A DNA stretch of 64,000 nucleotides from positions 1 to 64,000 of the forward strand of contig NZ_MRCB01000015.1 in assembly GCF_001904635.1 (NCBI RefSeq), given 5' to 3'. Position 1 is the first letter of the stretch; each line of letters starts with the position of its first letter. Origin of the DNA: Hydrococcus rivularis NIES-593. Lineage in GTDB: Bacteria > Cyanobacteriota > Cyanobacteriia > Cyanobacteriales > Microcystaceae. This document shows positions 38,465 to 47,174 of this stretch, one piece after another. A program made the translations under genes and the position numbers. Below the pieces are notes generated by a model, which saw only the letters and a program-made list of their open reading frames with translations, had not been told where the DNA came from and searched no databases.

Positions 38465-38706
38465 TCAGTTCGGAGCGCGGTTCGCCTCGCGACCCATTAT
38501 TGCCTGAATTGCTTTGGCAATACAAGGGGCAATTGAAACAACTTGGAGTCGCTGGGCAAATTCAATCGCCATAGGAATTCGCCGGCTATCTGGCGAGACG
38601 ACGACGGTTTCTGAAGGGGTGCGATCGCGCAATGCTTGGTAGCGAGTTGGCGTTCTTGAGTCGATCGGGTATTGAACGGCTGCTCTGTTGTATTTTTGCT
38701 GGTCAT
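38465..38706 (-). pseudogene. Small conserved-looking gene with an apparent -1 frameshift, downstream of trpF
   Basis: An ATG with GGA upstream starts 2 nt after the trpF stop and reads MTSKN. Frame then changes: an uninterrupted second frame gives RAAVQYPIDSRTPTRYQAL, then SETVVVSPDSRRIPMAIEFA, and ends at TGA 38465 after MGREANRAPN. Adding one A to the run AAAAA would fuse both parts into a protein of about 80 aa. The second frame has protein-like composition, while the frame open from the ATG does not. Either a real inactivation or a homopolymer sequencing error. The family is not known to me. Confidence 0.6.
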
Positions 38707-38708
38707 TC

Positions 38709-39344
38709 CTATAAGGAAAGGGCGTTCAACTTTTGAAACAATCGCTCTACTCTTGTTAAGTCTTTGTCGCCAGCCGATCGCTCGACTCCACTGGATAAGT
38801 CGATTCCGCTGGGATTTAGTAGTTTGAGCGCATCGAGGACGTTATCGGGGTTCAGTCCTCCAGCGAGCAACCAAGGATGAGGAGGACGGAATTGAGCCAA
38901 AGTCTTCCAGTCTAAGGTTTCGCCAGTTCCTCCCGATAGCTGAGGATGGTAAGCATCGAGCAGAAGCGTATCGACGCGATCGCAATATGCATCTATTTCA
39001 GATAGCGATTGAGAGGTTCTGATTCTAAAGGCTTTGATAATTTCGATGCCAGGAAGCGATTGGCGCAGTTGTCGGCAAAATTCCGGGGATTCGTCGCCGT
39101 GTAATTGTACGCCTGTTAATCCCGTTGATGCCACGATTTGACCGATTTCCTCCCCGCTGGCATTGACGAACACGCCGATGCGATCGACTCTGGAAGGAAG
39201 TTGTGCGACGATCGTCCGAATTTGAGCTGGCGTGACATGCCGAGGGGATTGGCGAACGCAAATAAATCCCAATGCCGTCGCCCCCAAGTTTGCGATCGCC
39301 CGACCTTGTTCTGGTTGTGTAATTCCGCAAATTTTAACCCGCAT
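38709..39344 (-). CDS. trpF: Phosphoribosylanthranilate isomerase
   Basis: 211 aa, the normal length. It catalyses the Amadori rearrangement of phosphoribosylanthranilate in tryptophan biosynthesis. It begins [14 protein letters not shown] with the catalytic cysteine (Cys6), and has [45 protein letters not shown] (catalytic Asp) and [10 protein letters not shown]. The C-terminal GIDLSSGVE is the phosphate-binding end. It is divergent from psaK and not in a trp operon, usual for cyanobacteria. Confidence 0.97.
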   Translation of the reverse strand: MRVKICGITQPEQGRAIANLGATALGFICVRQSPRHVTPAQIRTIVAQLPSRVDRIGVFVNASGEEIGQIVASTGLTGVQLHGDESPEFCRQLRQSLPGIEIIKAFRIRTSQSLSEIDAYCDRVDTLLLDAYHPQLSGGTGETLDWKTLAQFRPPHPWLLAGGLNPDNVLDALKLLNPSGIDLSSGVERSAGDKDLTRVERLFQKLNALSL

Positions 39345-39485
39345 GAAACCTCAACAGGACAAATAATAAAGAATTAGGAACTATTAGCTATGTTAAGTAT
39401 TCAAACAAAATGACCTTTCGATCGAGGAGATTCCTATAATGCCTCTTGTTTATAAAAGTTTACTGCGATAGGAGTCTTACTCTTT

Positions 39486-39761
39486 ATGATCTCAACTTTA
39501 ATCATGGCGGCTCAAACCAACGTTCCTTCAACAAGCGAATGGAATTTATCCGTAGCGATAATTATGATTTTTTGCAATCTGTTGGCGATCGTCATCGGCT
39601 ACTTTGCCATCCAACAGACAGGAGCGGGACCCGATCTACCAATTCCTCAGCTTGCCTATCGCAAAAGCTTTGGTCTACCGGAACTTTTGGCAACGACCAG
39701 TTTCGGTCATATTCTCGGCGCGGGGATGATCTTGGGACTGTCCAATGCGGGTATTCTCTAA
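39486..39761 (+). CDS. psaK: Photosystem I reaction centre subunit PsaK
   Basis: 91 aa. Two hydrophobic helices (SVAIIMIFCNLLAIVIGYFA and about residues 65-87) flank a stromal loop ending PIPQLAYRKSFGLPE. The C-terminal LLATTSFGHILGAGMILGL is the characteristic PsaK motif. PsaK sits at the edge of photosystem I and takes part in energy transfer from phycobilisomes or IsiA. The short N-terminal segment (TLIMAAQTNVPSTSEW) precedes the mature helix. Monocistronic, followed by a hairpin. Confidence 0.97.
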   Translation: MISTLIMAAQTNVPSTSEWNLSVAIIMIFCNLLAIVIGYFAIQQTGAGPDLPIPQLAYRKSFGLPELLATTSFGHILGAGMILGLSNAGIL

Positions 39762-39780
39762 GATAGAAAGGTAGATTTGT

Positions 39781-39804
39781 AGAGGCGCGACAGAGCGCGT
39801 CTCT
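39781..39804 (+). terminator. Hairpin after psaK
   Basis: AGAGGCGCG pairs with CGCGTCTCT with one G-T pair and a short loop, 20 nt after the psaK stop. The downstream T-run is weak, so it may be a short repeat rather than a true terminator. Confidence 0.45.
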
Positions 39805-39972
39805 ATTAAGATTATAAAAATACCAAAAGTTTATTTTGCATTTATAGAACATCGTTTTTAATAAAGTAAAAGAAACAATCTATAGCTTTCTACTGGTAAG
39901 CAGCAATTATCATAGGTTATGTTGGGGTAACTGAAAATAGAAGCTCAGCCAACTCAAAGCGTACCATTAGCC

Positions 39973-40494
39973 TTGCTAGCGCGAGCAGTAACCCTATCGA
40001 TCGAAGATGGAACATCGGTGATTACTCTGACTCTACTACATCCCGGCAAAAACGTACCCATGCAAAACTGGACGTTTGACACTCAATCAGTCATTCGGAT
40101 CGGGCGTTCGATGGATAATGACGTGGTGCTTTACAGTGCTGTCGTTTCCCGTCGCCACCTGGAAATTAAGCGCAATGGAATTCGATGGGAAATAGTAAAC
40201 TTTGGTGCTAATGGAACCTACATTAACGGAAAACCAATTACTACGGTTCAGGCTGAGGATGGCATGATTATTCGCCTAGCGAGTTCTGGTCCGCAAATCC
40301 AGATTCGGCTTAACTCCGAGCGAGTCGAACCCAAACTCAACACGGATCGCACTCAACAGATGCCAACCAAAGAGGCAATCTCTAACGATGCCAAGAAAAC
40401 CTCGAAAGAGATCGCGGTCTCTTATGTCGAGCCTGACAATTATAAGGCTATTGACCAAGAGGCGCGATCGCATCTTCGGCAACTTTCTGAATAG
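39973..40494 (+). CDS. FHA domain protein
   Basis: 173 aa. The FHA fold is clear: VIRIGRSMDNDVVL, SRRHLEIKRNG and GANGTYINGKPI carry the Gly-Arg, Ser-Arg-x-His and Asn-Gly residues that bind phosphothreonine. The C-terminus is charged. Start is uncertain: TTG at 39973 gives 173 aa, GTG at 40018 would start at VITLTLLHP, and the frame is open upstream to an ATA at 39937 preceded by GGGGTAA. It probably reads Ser/Thr kinase signals. The 3' end overlaps the convergent tlyA gene by 47 nt. Confidence 0.85.
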   Translation: MLARAVTLSIEDGTSVITLTLLHPGKNVPMQNWTFDTQSVIRIGRSMDNDVVLYSAVVSRRHLEIKRNGIRWEIVNFGANGTYINGKPITTVQAEDGMIIRLASSGPQIQIRLNSERVEPKLNTDRTQQMPTKEAISNDAKKTSKEIAVSYVEPDNYKAIDQEARSHLRQLSE

Positions 40495-41260
40495 CCTGTA
40501 AGTCGGGAGAGCGCGTCTCTCCCTCCATACTCAACCACAGCAAATATTCGATATTTCCCTCCGGCCCAGTTATGGGCGATGGAGTTAAGCCTCGATATCG
40601 CCACCCCAGATTTTGAGCGGCTTGTAGCACCTGGTAGATTGCCTCGGCTCGATCTTTGGCATTGCGAACCACCCCTTTTTTCCCGACTCTCTCTCGTCCG
40701 ACTTCAAATTGGGGTTTGACTAATAATATGACTTCCCGTGGCGGTACGAGAAGGTTCCAAAGCGGTTCGAGTACTTTGGTGAGGGAGATAAAGGATAAAT
40801 CCATTACTCCTAAGTCCGCAGGCGGTTCGTCTCCGTATAAGTCCTCGTAAGTCAGGTAACGAAAATTCGTTCTTTCTTTTAAGACCACTCGCTCGTCCTG
40901 ACGCAAACTCCAGGCAACTTGTCCGTAACCAACATCAACGCCATAAACCCGCTTCGCTCCCGCTTTGAGCAAGCAATCGGTAAAGCCTCCCGTAGAAATT
41001 CCTCCATCGAGGCAAATTCGCCCTTCTACAGGTATTTGGAAGACTTTTAGGGCACTTTCGAGCTTTTGACCGCCGCGAGAGACGTACTTGGGTTTTTGTT
41101 GAACTTGAATGTCGGCTGAGTCATCAACTTCCGTTCCTGGTTTGTCGATGACTTGTTCGTTGACTTTGACTTCTCCGGCACGAATTAGGCGCTGTGCCTG
41201 CTGGCGAGAATCACAAAGGTTGAGGTTTACTAGAAGTGTATCGAGTCTTTGTTTAACCAA
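40448..41260 (-). CDS. tlyA: TlyA family rRNA 2'-O-methyltransferase / hemolysin A-like
   Basis: 270 aa. An S4 RNA-binding domain at the N-terminus (RLDTLLVNLNL, RLIRAGEVKVN) is followed by an FtsJ-type Rossmann methyltransferase with CLDGGISTGGFTDCLL (SAM loop), VYGVDVGYGQVAW and MDLSFISL. The KxDxK-type residues fit 2'-O-methylation of rRNA. TlyA proteins were once annotated as hemolysins. The 3' end overlaps the convergent FHA gene by 47 nt. ATG start at 41260. Confidence 0.94.
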   Translation of the reverse strand: MVKQRLDTLLVNLNLCDSRQQAQRLIRAGEVKVNEQVIDKPGTEVDDSADIQVQQKPKYVSRGGQKLESALKVFQIPVEGRICLDGGISTGGFTDCLLKAGAKRVYGVDVGYGQVAWSLRQDERVVLKERTNFRYLTYEDLYGDEPPADLGVMDLSFISLTKVLEPLWNLLVPPREVILLVKPQFEVGRERVGKKGVVRNAKDRAEAIYQVLQAAQNLGWRYRGLTPSPITGPEGNIEYLLWLSMEGETRSPDLQAIQKVAEDAIAPLGQ

Positions 41261-41352
41261 AATAGTTCAGAGTTCAAAGTGCAAAGTTCAAAATTAATTC
41301 CCAAAATAACCCAGATCCTTCACTTAGTTATTTTAGTTAAATTAGGCAAGCT

Positions 41353-42246
41353 ATGTCATTGATTATTTCAGCGATTACGGCACTAATTGCTTTTCTAGTT
41401 GCTTTTAGTGCCAAAGATATCGCAGGCGAAAAAAATCGCCAAACATTTAAAGCGATCGCAATGTTAATTGGCACGCTAGCAGTTTTTATAGCGATTTATC
41501 AATTTATTTCTCGTTTTTTAGTCATCATTCCTGCTGGAGAAGTCGGGCTGGTTGAAGTGTTTGGAAAAGTCGAAAATCGACCTCTCACCTCCGGCATCCA
41601 TTTTGTTAATCCTTTAGGAAAAGTCATTGATTTTTCCAGTCGCTTGAAGGATATTAAAGAAACTGTCGATACGACATCTAAAGAAGGATTGGGTTTTAAA
41701 CTCGATGTGAGTTTGCAATACAAAATCGATCCGCAAAAAATTAGCGAAGTTTATCAAAATATCGGGACTGACGAAAAAGAGATTATTATTTCTCGATTCC
41801 GATCGATTATTCGTCAAACAACGGCTAGCTATGATGCTGGAGATATTTATGGAGAAAAACGAGAAGAAGTTGCTCAACGCCTACATAAAGAAGTGAGCAA
41901 TAGTTTAAGTCCTCTCGGTTTTATCGTTGAGGAGACTTTGCTAAGAAATGTTGTTCTACCAGAGAAAATTCAAGCAGCTATTCAACAAAAATTAGAAGCC
42001 CAACAACAAAGCCAACAGCTAGATTTTGAGTTGGAAAAAACTCGTAAGGAGGCAAATCGCAAGCGGATTGAGGCTCAAGGAATTGCTGACTCGCAAAAAA
42101 TTATTTCTCAAGGGTTATCGGAGCAAGTATTGAGATTGAAATCTATTGAAGCAACTCAAAAACTTGCCGAATCTCAAAATAGTAAAGTGATTATTATTGG
42201 AGGAGGAGAAGATAAATTGCCGTTAATTTTACAACAAGGACAGTAA
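41353..42246 (+). CDS. SPFH/prohibitin family membrane protein
   Basis: 297 aa. Two hydrophobic segments in the first 60 residues (SAITALIAFLVAF and LIGTLAVFIAIYQF) precede the SPFH core: IIPAGEVGLVEVFGKV, GIHFVNPLGKVIDFSSR and DVSLQYKIDPQKI. The C-terminal third is a coiled coil (QAAIQQKLEAQQQSQQLDFE). These proteins form large membrane assemblies and scaffold proteases; no specific role can be read. Followed by a long inverted repeat. Confidence 0.93.
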   Translation: MSLIISAITALIAFLVAFSAKDIAGEKNRQTFKAIAMLIGTLAVFIAIYQFISRFLVIIPAGEVGLVEVFGKVENRPLTSGIHFVNPLGKVIDFSSRLKDIKETVDTTSKEGLGFKLDVSLQYKIDPQKISEVYQNIGTDEKEIIISRFRSIIRQTTASYDAGDIYGEKREEVAQRLHKEVSNSLSPLGFIVEETLLRNVVLPEKIQAAIQQKLEAQQQSQQLDFELEKTRKEANRKRIEAQGIADSQKIISQGLSEQVLRLKSIEATQKLAESQNSKVIIIGGGEDKLPLILQQGQ

Positions 42247-42287
42247 AGTTAGCGATCGATAGTATAGCAATTCTAATTGATTGGTGA

Positions 42288-42338
42288 GGGCGAGCATCTT
42301 ACTCGCGAATTTCTTAAAAGCGAGCAAGATGCTCGTCC
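42288..42338. repeat. Long hairpin repeat after the SPFH gene
   Basis: GGGCGAGCATCTTACTCGC (42288-42306) pairs with GCGAGCAAGATGCTCGTCC (42320-42338) with two mismatches, loop of 13 nt. It resembles a dispersed hairpin element. No T-run follows, so termination is uncertain. Confidence 0.7.
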
Positions 42339-42493
42339 TACATCACAACTCTCATAATACATTTATGTTTGCTATAGAGATTTGAATTTTTTCTTGTAAA
42401 AAATGATAGATAATCTTAACAATTAAACTCATCCATACAGTTATTAGCGATCGCGAAAGGAAATTAATCATAGATAAAGATACTAAATTTGCT

Positions 42494-42721
42494 TTGCTAG
42501 TTATTAAAGTACCAATTTGGGGATTACTTTATTGTGCCTTGATAATAATTGTCATGATACTTTCCCTTTGGGCACAAGAACATCCCATTCTAACTGCTGC
42601 TATCTTTGTTATTGCTCCGTCTTTAATTTCAAGTTCGATTTGGCTCATTTCTTCTGCGATTCAGATCGTAGTTATTGCTGAGAAAACACTAGCGATCGCA
42701 TCCCCCAAAAAATCAAATTGA
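42494..42721 (+). CDS. Small two-helix membrane protein
   Basis: 75 aa from TTG at 42494, with two strongly hydrophobic helices (WGLLYCALIIIVMILSL and AAIFVIAPSLISSSIWLI) and a basic tail. The frame is open further upstream. AAAGGAAA at 42456-42463 lies at ribosome-binding distance from an ATA at 42470, which would add DKDTKFAL. No ATG or GTG is available. Function unknown. Its 3' end overlaps coaX on the other strand by 50 nt. Confidence 0.6.
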   Translation: MLVIKVPIWGLLYCALIIIVMILSLWAQEHPILTAAIFVIAPSLISSSIWLISSAIQIVVIAEKTLAIASPKKSN

Positions 42722-43448
42722 AATCGAGTTTTACGGCCTGTACTAAGTTGGGAAACTGAATTTGTAAATAACTTAGCAATATTTTTGCATCTCCTCCGGT
42801 CAAAGCAATCTGACTATTAGGAAATTGCTCTAACCAATCCTCAATAAAATCTCGAATTCCTGCCAAGATTGTATAAATTACACCACTTTGAATTGCATCT
42901 GATGTATTTAAAGTCCAACGATTGGGCAATCTTTCTGGGAATTTTACTTCAGGTAAAGCAGCCGTTTTCGTAGCGAGAGATTGCCATTGCAATCTTAATC
43001 CCGGTAAAATAGCACCGCCAACTAAAACGCGATTGCTATTTGCCCCCGTAAAAGTCAATGCTGTCCCTGCATCGATAACTAGGCAAGGAAATCCTAAAGT
43101 AGTCCCCGCACCCCACACGGCTAAAGCGCGATCGATCCCCATGGTGGGATAAATTCCTTTCAATGGAATCCGCTCTAAAGTAATTAATTTAACATTAGGA
43201 TAAGCTCGCCAAAGGGCAGTTTGTGAGGGAACGACAGAGGCAATATAAATAGGAAGATCGCAGATCCGATCCCGCTCGAAAGATGGCAAAGTTTTCTTTA
43301 AGAATTCTTCATTGACAACGTTGTCGGAGAGATGTTCGCTATCCCAGCATTGAGATAACTTTTCTCCCTGAAACCACGCCCAATGCAAGCGAGAATTACC
43401 AATTATTAAACCTAGCCAATCAAACTGCTTGCTAGAGTTCTTAGTCAT
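42672..43448 (-). CDS. coaX: Type III pantothenate kinase
   Basis: 258 aa from the ATG at 43448 (MTKNSSKQFD); an in-frame ATG 33 nt upstream adds a hydrophobic stretch and is unlikely. It phosphorylates pantothenate as the first step of coenzyme A synthesis. Signatures: LIIGNSRLHWAWF, CLVIDAGTALTFTG, VGGAILPGLRL and LTGGDAKIL, of the ASKHA fold. Cyanobacterial CoaX enzymes are divergent at the N-terminal NTR motif, as here. Convergent overlap of 50 nt with the small membrane-protein gene. Confidence 0.93.
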   Translation of the reverse strand: MTKNSSKQFDWLGLIIGNSRLHWAWFQGEKLSQCWDSEHLSDNVVNEEFLKKTLPSFERDRICDLPIYIASVVPSQTALWRAYPNVKLITLERIPLKGIYPTMGIDRALAVWGAGTTLGFPCLVIDAGTALTFTGANSNRVLVGGAILPGLRLQWQSLATKTAALPEVKFPERLPNRWTLNTSDAIQSGVIYTILAGIRDFIEDWLEQFPNSQIALTGGDAKILLSYLQIQFPNLVQAVKLDFNLIFWGMRSLVFSQQ

Positions 43449-43502
43449 CACTATCTGTCTGGGAAGGATTAAAATAAACAATGTAAAGAAATATTAAGTA
43501 AC

Positions 43503-44213
43503 ATGCAAAATAAGGTCGTTGTTATTGTTGGTGCTACGGGTGGTATTGGTTCGGCATTAGCGCGAAAACTCGCCCCTGCCGGAGCAAACCTCGTTCTAGC
43601 TTCTAGAAATAGCCAACGCTTGGAAGAGTTGGCTTCTCAATTACCCGCGACGGGAACGATTTTAAAGGTTCCGACGGATATTACTAATCTCTCACAAGTC
43701 GAAACCTTGATGGAAAAAATAGTGACCCAGTTCGGTCAAATTGACGTTCTCGTCAATGCAGCGGGTGCAGGGGTAATGAAGCAATTTAGTAAAATTACTC
43801 CCCAAGACATGGATGCCATGGTCGATCTCAATCTTAAAGGGAGTTTCTATACCACGCAAGCCGCTGCTAATTTCATGAAAGATAAGCAAAGCGGTCATAT
43901 TTGCAATATCGTAGGAATTCTGGGCAAACATCCAATGGCAATGGCTTCTGCCTACTGCGCTTCTAAATATGGAGTTGTCGGGTTTAGTAAGTGTATGGCG
44001 GAGGAACTAAAACGCTATGGCATCAAAATTACCCTCTTCTACTTTGGGGGCGTAGATACCCCATTTTGGGATAATGTTAGCCTCAAAGTCGATCGCCGCA
44101 AGATGTTAAGTCCGCAGATGGCAGTAGAGGCAATTTGGTTCGCTCTCTCGGCAGAACCCCAAGCTGTTCCCATGGAAATTAACATTCAGCCTGAAAGTCA
44201 TCTATTTCTATAA
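43503..44213 (+). CDS. Short-chain dehydrogenase/reductase
   Basis: 236 aa. Classical SDR: nucleotide-binding GATGGIGSALARKL, NAAGAG, and the catalytic YCASKYG (Tyr-x3-Lys). A C-terminal segment PMEINIQP is usual. The DI(T)xxS region after beta-2 suggests NADP(H) preference, but this is not certain. Substrate unknown. Followed by a GC-rich hairpin. Confidence 0.93.
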   Translation: MQNKVVVIVGATGGIGSALARKLAPAGANLVLASRNSQRLEELASQLPATGTILKVPTDITNLSQVETLMEKIVTQFGQIDVLVNAAGAGVMKQFSKITPQDMDAMVDLNLKGSFYTTQAAANFMKDKQSGHICNIVGILGKHPMAMASAYCASKYGVVGFSKCMAEELKRYGIKITLFYFGGVDTPFWDNVSLKVDRRKMLSPQMAVEAIWFALSAEPQAVPMEINIQPESHLFL

Positions 44214-44219
44214 TTTTAT

Positions 44220-44243
44220 AGGGGCGCAAAGCTTTGCCCCCCT
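44220..44243 (+). terminator. Hairpin after the SDR gene
   Basis: GGGGCGCAAAG and CTTTGCCCCCC form an imperfect GC-rich stem beginning 7 nt after the SDR stop. No clean T-run follows. Confidence 0.5.
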
Positions 44244-44469
44244 ATTCCTAACACATCGACGCGATCGCGCGGCAGCATTTAAAGTCACGGTTCTTAGACT
44301 TTTGCGAACCAATATTCCCTTTTTCTGCCACTATAAAAGAAGAATTCCCTAGTCGCGTAGCTTTGGCTTTTTGGCAAGATGTTCTCGAACAACTGTAAAA
44401 GTCTTGCTAGAAAGGCGAAAGCCGATCGCTATCGCGAGAGATTCCGTGCCGTTCCATAGTGCTGAGGTG

Positions 44470-45057
44470 ATGACTTACACCACTCAACAGCTTATTCAGA
44501 TTCTCGAACAAGAATTGCGGGCAACCTGGAGGGGCGAACGCATTCTGCTGTCATCGGCAGAACGAATCGATAATCCCGTGATTGCCAAAGCGATCGATTT
44601 GCAGAAAGTTGGGAAAGTCTTCGCCTATCAAGATTTTCGCCGTCAAATCCATGCATACCAACGACAGCATCAAGTTTCAGGAATTATCTGGAGGGAATGT
44701 ACTTATAGCGGCAAATCCATCCGCTATCCCGAACTTCACAACCAATTGATCCCGGTTCCTGGCGATAAAGAAATCCTGATGGCTGCCAAAGAGACGGTTT
44801 TAGAGTTTTGGCGCGAAATGACCCAGGAGATGAATTTTTGGCTGGCAGCCAGCCGCCATCGTCCGATTACGCCAGAATCGGTCGAAGAATTCATGCAAGA
44901 GGCAGAATGGGCAGAAATCGACGCGGCGCAAACCGAGCTTTTTTTAGGGTTATGTTGGGGCAATCCTCAAGAATATCAATATCTCTGGGCAAAGCCTAAC
45001 TCTGGCTGTCATCGAATTATTGCAGCAATAAGCGAACCCAGTTCGATTAAGGTTTGA
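44470..45057 (+). CDS. Conserved hypothetical protein
   Basis: 195 aa from the ATG at 44470 with GAGGTG immediately upstream. In-frame codons reach back to 44371 but that stretch looks non-coding. The protein is soluble, acidic and rich in Trp and Glu (LEFWREMTQEMNFWLA, EEFMQEAEWAEIDAAQ). No catalytic motif or metal site. It lies 138 nt upstream of ccmK3 on the same strand. I do not recognise a named family. Confidence 0.7.
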   Translation: MTYTTQQLIQILEQELRATWRGERILLSSAERIDNPVIAKAIDLQKVGKVFAYQDFRRQIHAYQRQHQVSGIIWRECTYSGKSIRYPELHNQLIPVPGDKEILMAAKETVLEFWREMTQEMNFWLAASRHRPITPESVEEFMQEAEWAEIDAAQTELFLGLCWGNPQEYQYLWAKPNSGCHRIIAAISEPSSIKV

Positions 45058-45195
45058 GCCGTTGCCAAAGAACAAGCCTGAATTCAGGCATTGACTTAGT
45101 TTATAGAGAGCTTTTATATATTTTAGCTCTTGTATTACGATATAATATTGGCCTGAAAAATTTCTAATTGATTGAGACTAGCCGGGAGAGCGATC

Positions 45196-45504
45196 GTGCC
45201 AGAAGCAGTCGGAGTCATTCAAACCCTAGGATTTCCGCCCGTTTTAGCGGCTGCGGATGCGATGGTAAAGGGAGGACGAGTCACCCTAGTTTATTATGAC
45301 TTAGCCGAAAGAGGAGAATTTTTAGTTGCCATTCGCGGTTCGATTTCAGAGGTAGAACCTGCTGTAAAGGCTGGACTAGAAGCAGCAGAAAAGACGGAAG
45401 GCGGCAAGGTGGTAAGCTATTATATCGTTCCCAATCCCCCGGAAAACGTGGTGGCTATTTTGCCCATCGAGTACACCTCAAAATCAGCGCGATTCAGAAC
45501 TTAG
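45196..45504 (+). CDS. ccmK3: Beta-carboxysome shell protein CcmK3
   Basis: 102 aa from the GTG at 45196, with GGGAGAG 6 nt upstream. The bacterial microcompartment (BMC) domain reads AVGVIQTLGFPPVLAAADAM, VTLVYYDLAERG and VVSYYIVPNPPENVVAILPI. The VYYDLAERG segment is typical of CcmK3. CcmK3 does not form stable homohexamers but joins CcmK4 in heterohexamers of the carboxysome shell (known). Directly upstream of ccmK4. Confidence 0.94.
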   Translation: MPEAVGVIQTLGFPPVLAAADAMVKGGRVTLVYYDLAERGEFLVAIRGSISEVEPAVKAGLEAAEKTEGGKVVSYYIVPNPPENVVAILPIEYTSKSARFRT

Positions 45505-45643
45505 CAACTATAGCGAGTTGTCTCGGTGTCTCGATATAGACTATAGTTAAAAACTGAAAAATCCATAGATTGTATAGTCTCTAGTTTATTTAGAGGAATT
45601 TACGCCTAAACATCGTTATTTTAAGGATTAGGAGAGAGTAAAT

Positions 45644-45997
45644 ATGCCAGCTCAAGCAGCAGTTGGATCGATTGAAACAAAAGGCTTTCCCGGTATTTTG
45701 GCAGCAGCCGATGCCATGGTAAAGGCAGGTAGAATTACCATCGTTGGCTATATTCGTGCGGGAAGCGCTCGTTTTACCCTCAACATTCGCGGCGATGTGC
45801 AAGAAGTCAAAACGGCTATGGAAGCGGGAATAGAAGCCGTTCAGCGCACTGAGGGAGCCGTGTTAGAAACCTGGGTAATTATTCCCCGTCCTCATGACAA
45901 TGTAGTAGCCATTTTGCCCATCGATTACAACGAGACAGTCGAACCCTTCCGACTTGCAGCAGAAGGGAGAACGGTAGGAAATGGAAACCGCCGCTAG
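45644..45997 (+). CDS. ccmK4: Beta-carboxysome shell protein CcmK4
   Basis: 117 aa. BMC domain with AVGSIETKGFPGILAAADAM, ITIVGYIRAGSARFTLNIRG and WVIIPRPHDNVVAILPIDY, as in CcmK4. AGGAGAGA precedes the ATG. Forms the minor hexamer component of the shell with CcmK3. This pair normally sits away from the main ccm operon, and here no other carboxysome gene is adjacent. Confidence 0.94.
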   Translation: MPAQAAVGSIETKGFPGILAAADAMVKAGRITIVGYIRAGSARFTLNIRGDVQEVKTAMEAGIEAVQRTEGAVLETWVIIPRPHDNVVAILPIDYNETVEPFRLAAEGRTVGNGNRR

Positions 45998-46091
45998 AAC
46001 AGCGATTTGGTTATCAGTTGAGTTAGAAATAGGGACTGGCAGACAAGGAGAAACTACTAATCACTAACCGGTAACTGAATAAAGCGTCTGG

Positions 46092-46580
46092 CTAAAAACG
46101 CGCGAACAAGCGTTCGCCTATAGCTCTTACGTAAAGAGAAAGTGGGAATTGGTAATATTCCAAAACTAGCCAACCCAAACAAGTTAAATGGGCGAAAAAA
46201 GTTAACCCCATCCAGAATAGCGGCAACCAAGACAAGGTGCTTCCTGGCAAGGGAGGAAATAGATAAGCACCCAAACCAACAAGGCTTGTGGGAAGCAAGA
46301 CAAACGCAATTCCAGCTATCCAATAGCCCCAACCCAGTTCGTTTTCTTCTCGATATCCTCCCGTCCAAGTTCGACCATTCCACCGCCAAGTAAGGGGAAG
46401 TTGGCTGTCTGCCATTTTGATTGTCTGCTGCTCTAAATTAGCCGTAAAAATATGACGGCAAAAGTTACAAGAAAATGCCTCCATCAACGGGATGACAGAA
46501 ATTTCACCGTGACGGCAAACCGGACAAGTATAGGTGCCATAAAAACTGAAACGAGTGCTTGAATTGGTAGGTTCAGACAT
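46092..46580 (-). CDS. Zinc-ribbon membrane protein
   Basis: 162 aa. A zinc ribbon at the N-terminus (CPVC about residue 19 and CNFC about 38) is followed by a WRWNGRTWTGG motif. Two or three hydrophobic segments follow (YWIAGIAFVLLPTSL, LPLFWMGLTFFAHL). Probably a conserved cyanobacterial membrane protein with a soluble metal-binding head; function unknown. Next gene on the same strand is 51 nt away, upstream. Confidence 0.75.
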   Translation of the reverse strand: MSEPTNSSTRFSFYGTYTCPVCRHGEISVIPLMEAFSCNFCRHIFTANLEQQTIKMADSQLPLTWRWNGRTWTGGYREENELGWGYWIAGIAFVLLPTSLVGLGAYLFPPLPGSTLSWLPLFWMGLTFFAHLTCLGWLVLEYYQFPLSLYVRAIGERLFARF

Positions 46581-46631
46581 TAGCTTTGTTATTTTAGATT
46601 TTGAACGTTCAAGAGGGTTAAATAGTCGGTT

Positions 46632-47120
46632 TTAAGCCAAATTGGAAGGAATATTTGTGGATTTAGAAGGAGTCGAGGGAGATAAGGATTTCAGTTGCTT
46701 ATGAATGCTGTTTTGCAGGCTAGCACGGAAGATTTCAACTCCTTTTTCTAAATTTCCTGGGATTTCCAGAAAAATGATGCTCTCTACTCCATCAAGCGCA
46801 AAGAGTTGAAACAGGAGATGGGTAACTGGTACGGAAGCAATGGCAATTTCTAAATTGGAGTTTTCCTGAGAATTGGCAGCATCTTCAGGAGACGAAAAGG
46901 CATAGATAACCCGTTTTTCCTGCTGGGGTTTTTCTACGTTGCTGAGGGTGGTGACAATCCAATCGCGATCGCGACTTTGCAAAATGTAATATTCTAGGTG
47001 TTGTAGCTGACTGGCAAAGGCTTTGAGAATAGGAATGACTGCTTTTTCCATCGCCCAAGCAGGAACTCCCTGCTCGGAGGCTTCCTCAATTAAAATTTGT
47101 AGCTGTTGGTCTAATTTCAT
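46632..47120 (-). CDS. Conserved hypothetical protein
   Basis: 162 aa from the ATG at 47120 (MKLDQQLQILIEE). An in-frame extension to 47273 overlaps the divergent methyltransferase and is rejected. Acidic alpha/beta protein with a Ser/Pro-rich, likely disordered C-terminus (SPSTPSKSTNIPSN). No motif recognised. Its start is 54 nt from the divergent methyltransferase start. Confidence 0.72.
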   Translation of the reverse strand: MKLDQQLQILIEEASEQGVPAWAMEKAVIPILKAFASQLQHLEYYILQSRDRDWIVTTLSNVEKPQQEKRVIYAFSSPEDAANSQENSNLEIAIASVPVTHLLFQLFALDGVESIIFLEIPGNLEKGVEIFRASLQNSIHKQLKSLSPSTPSKSTNIPSNLA

Positions 47121-47174
47121 CAATCTCCAGTTTGAATGCGAAACGTCAGGAAAAGTTTTAAGGATTGAACGATT

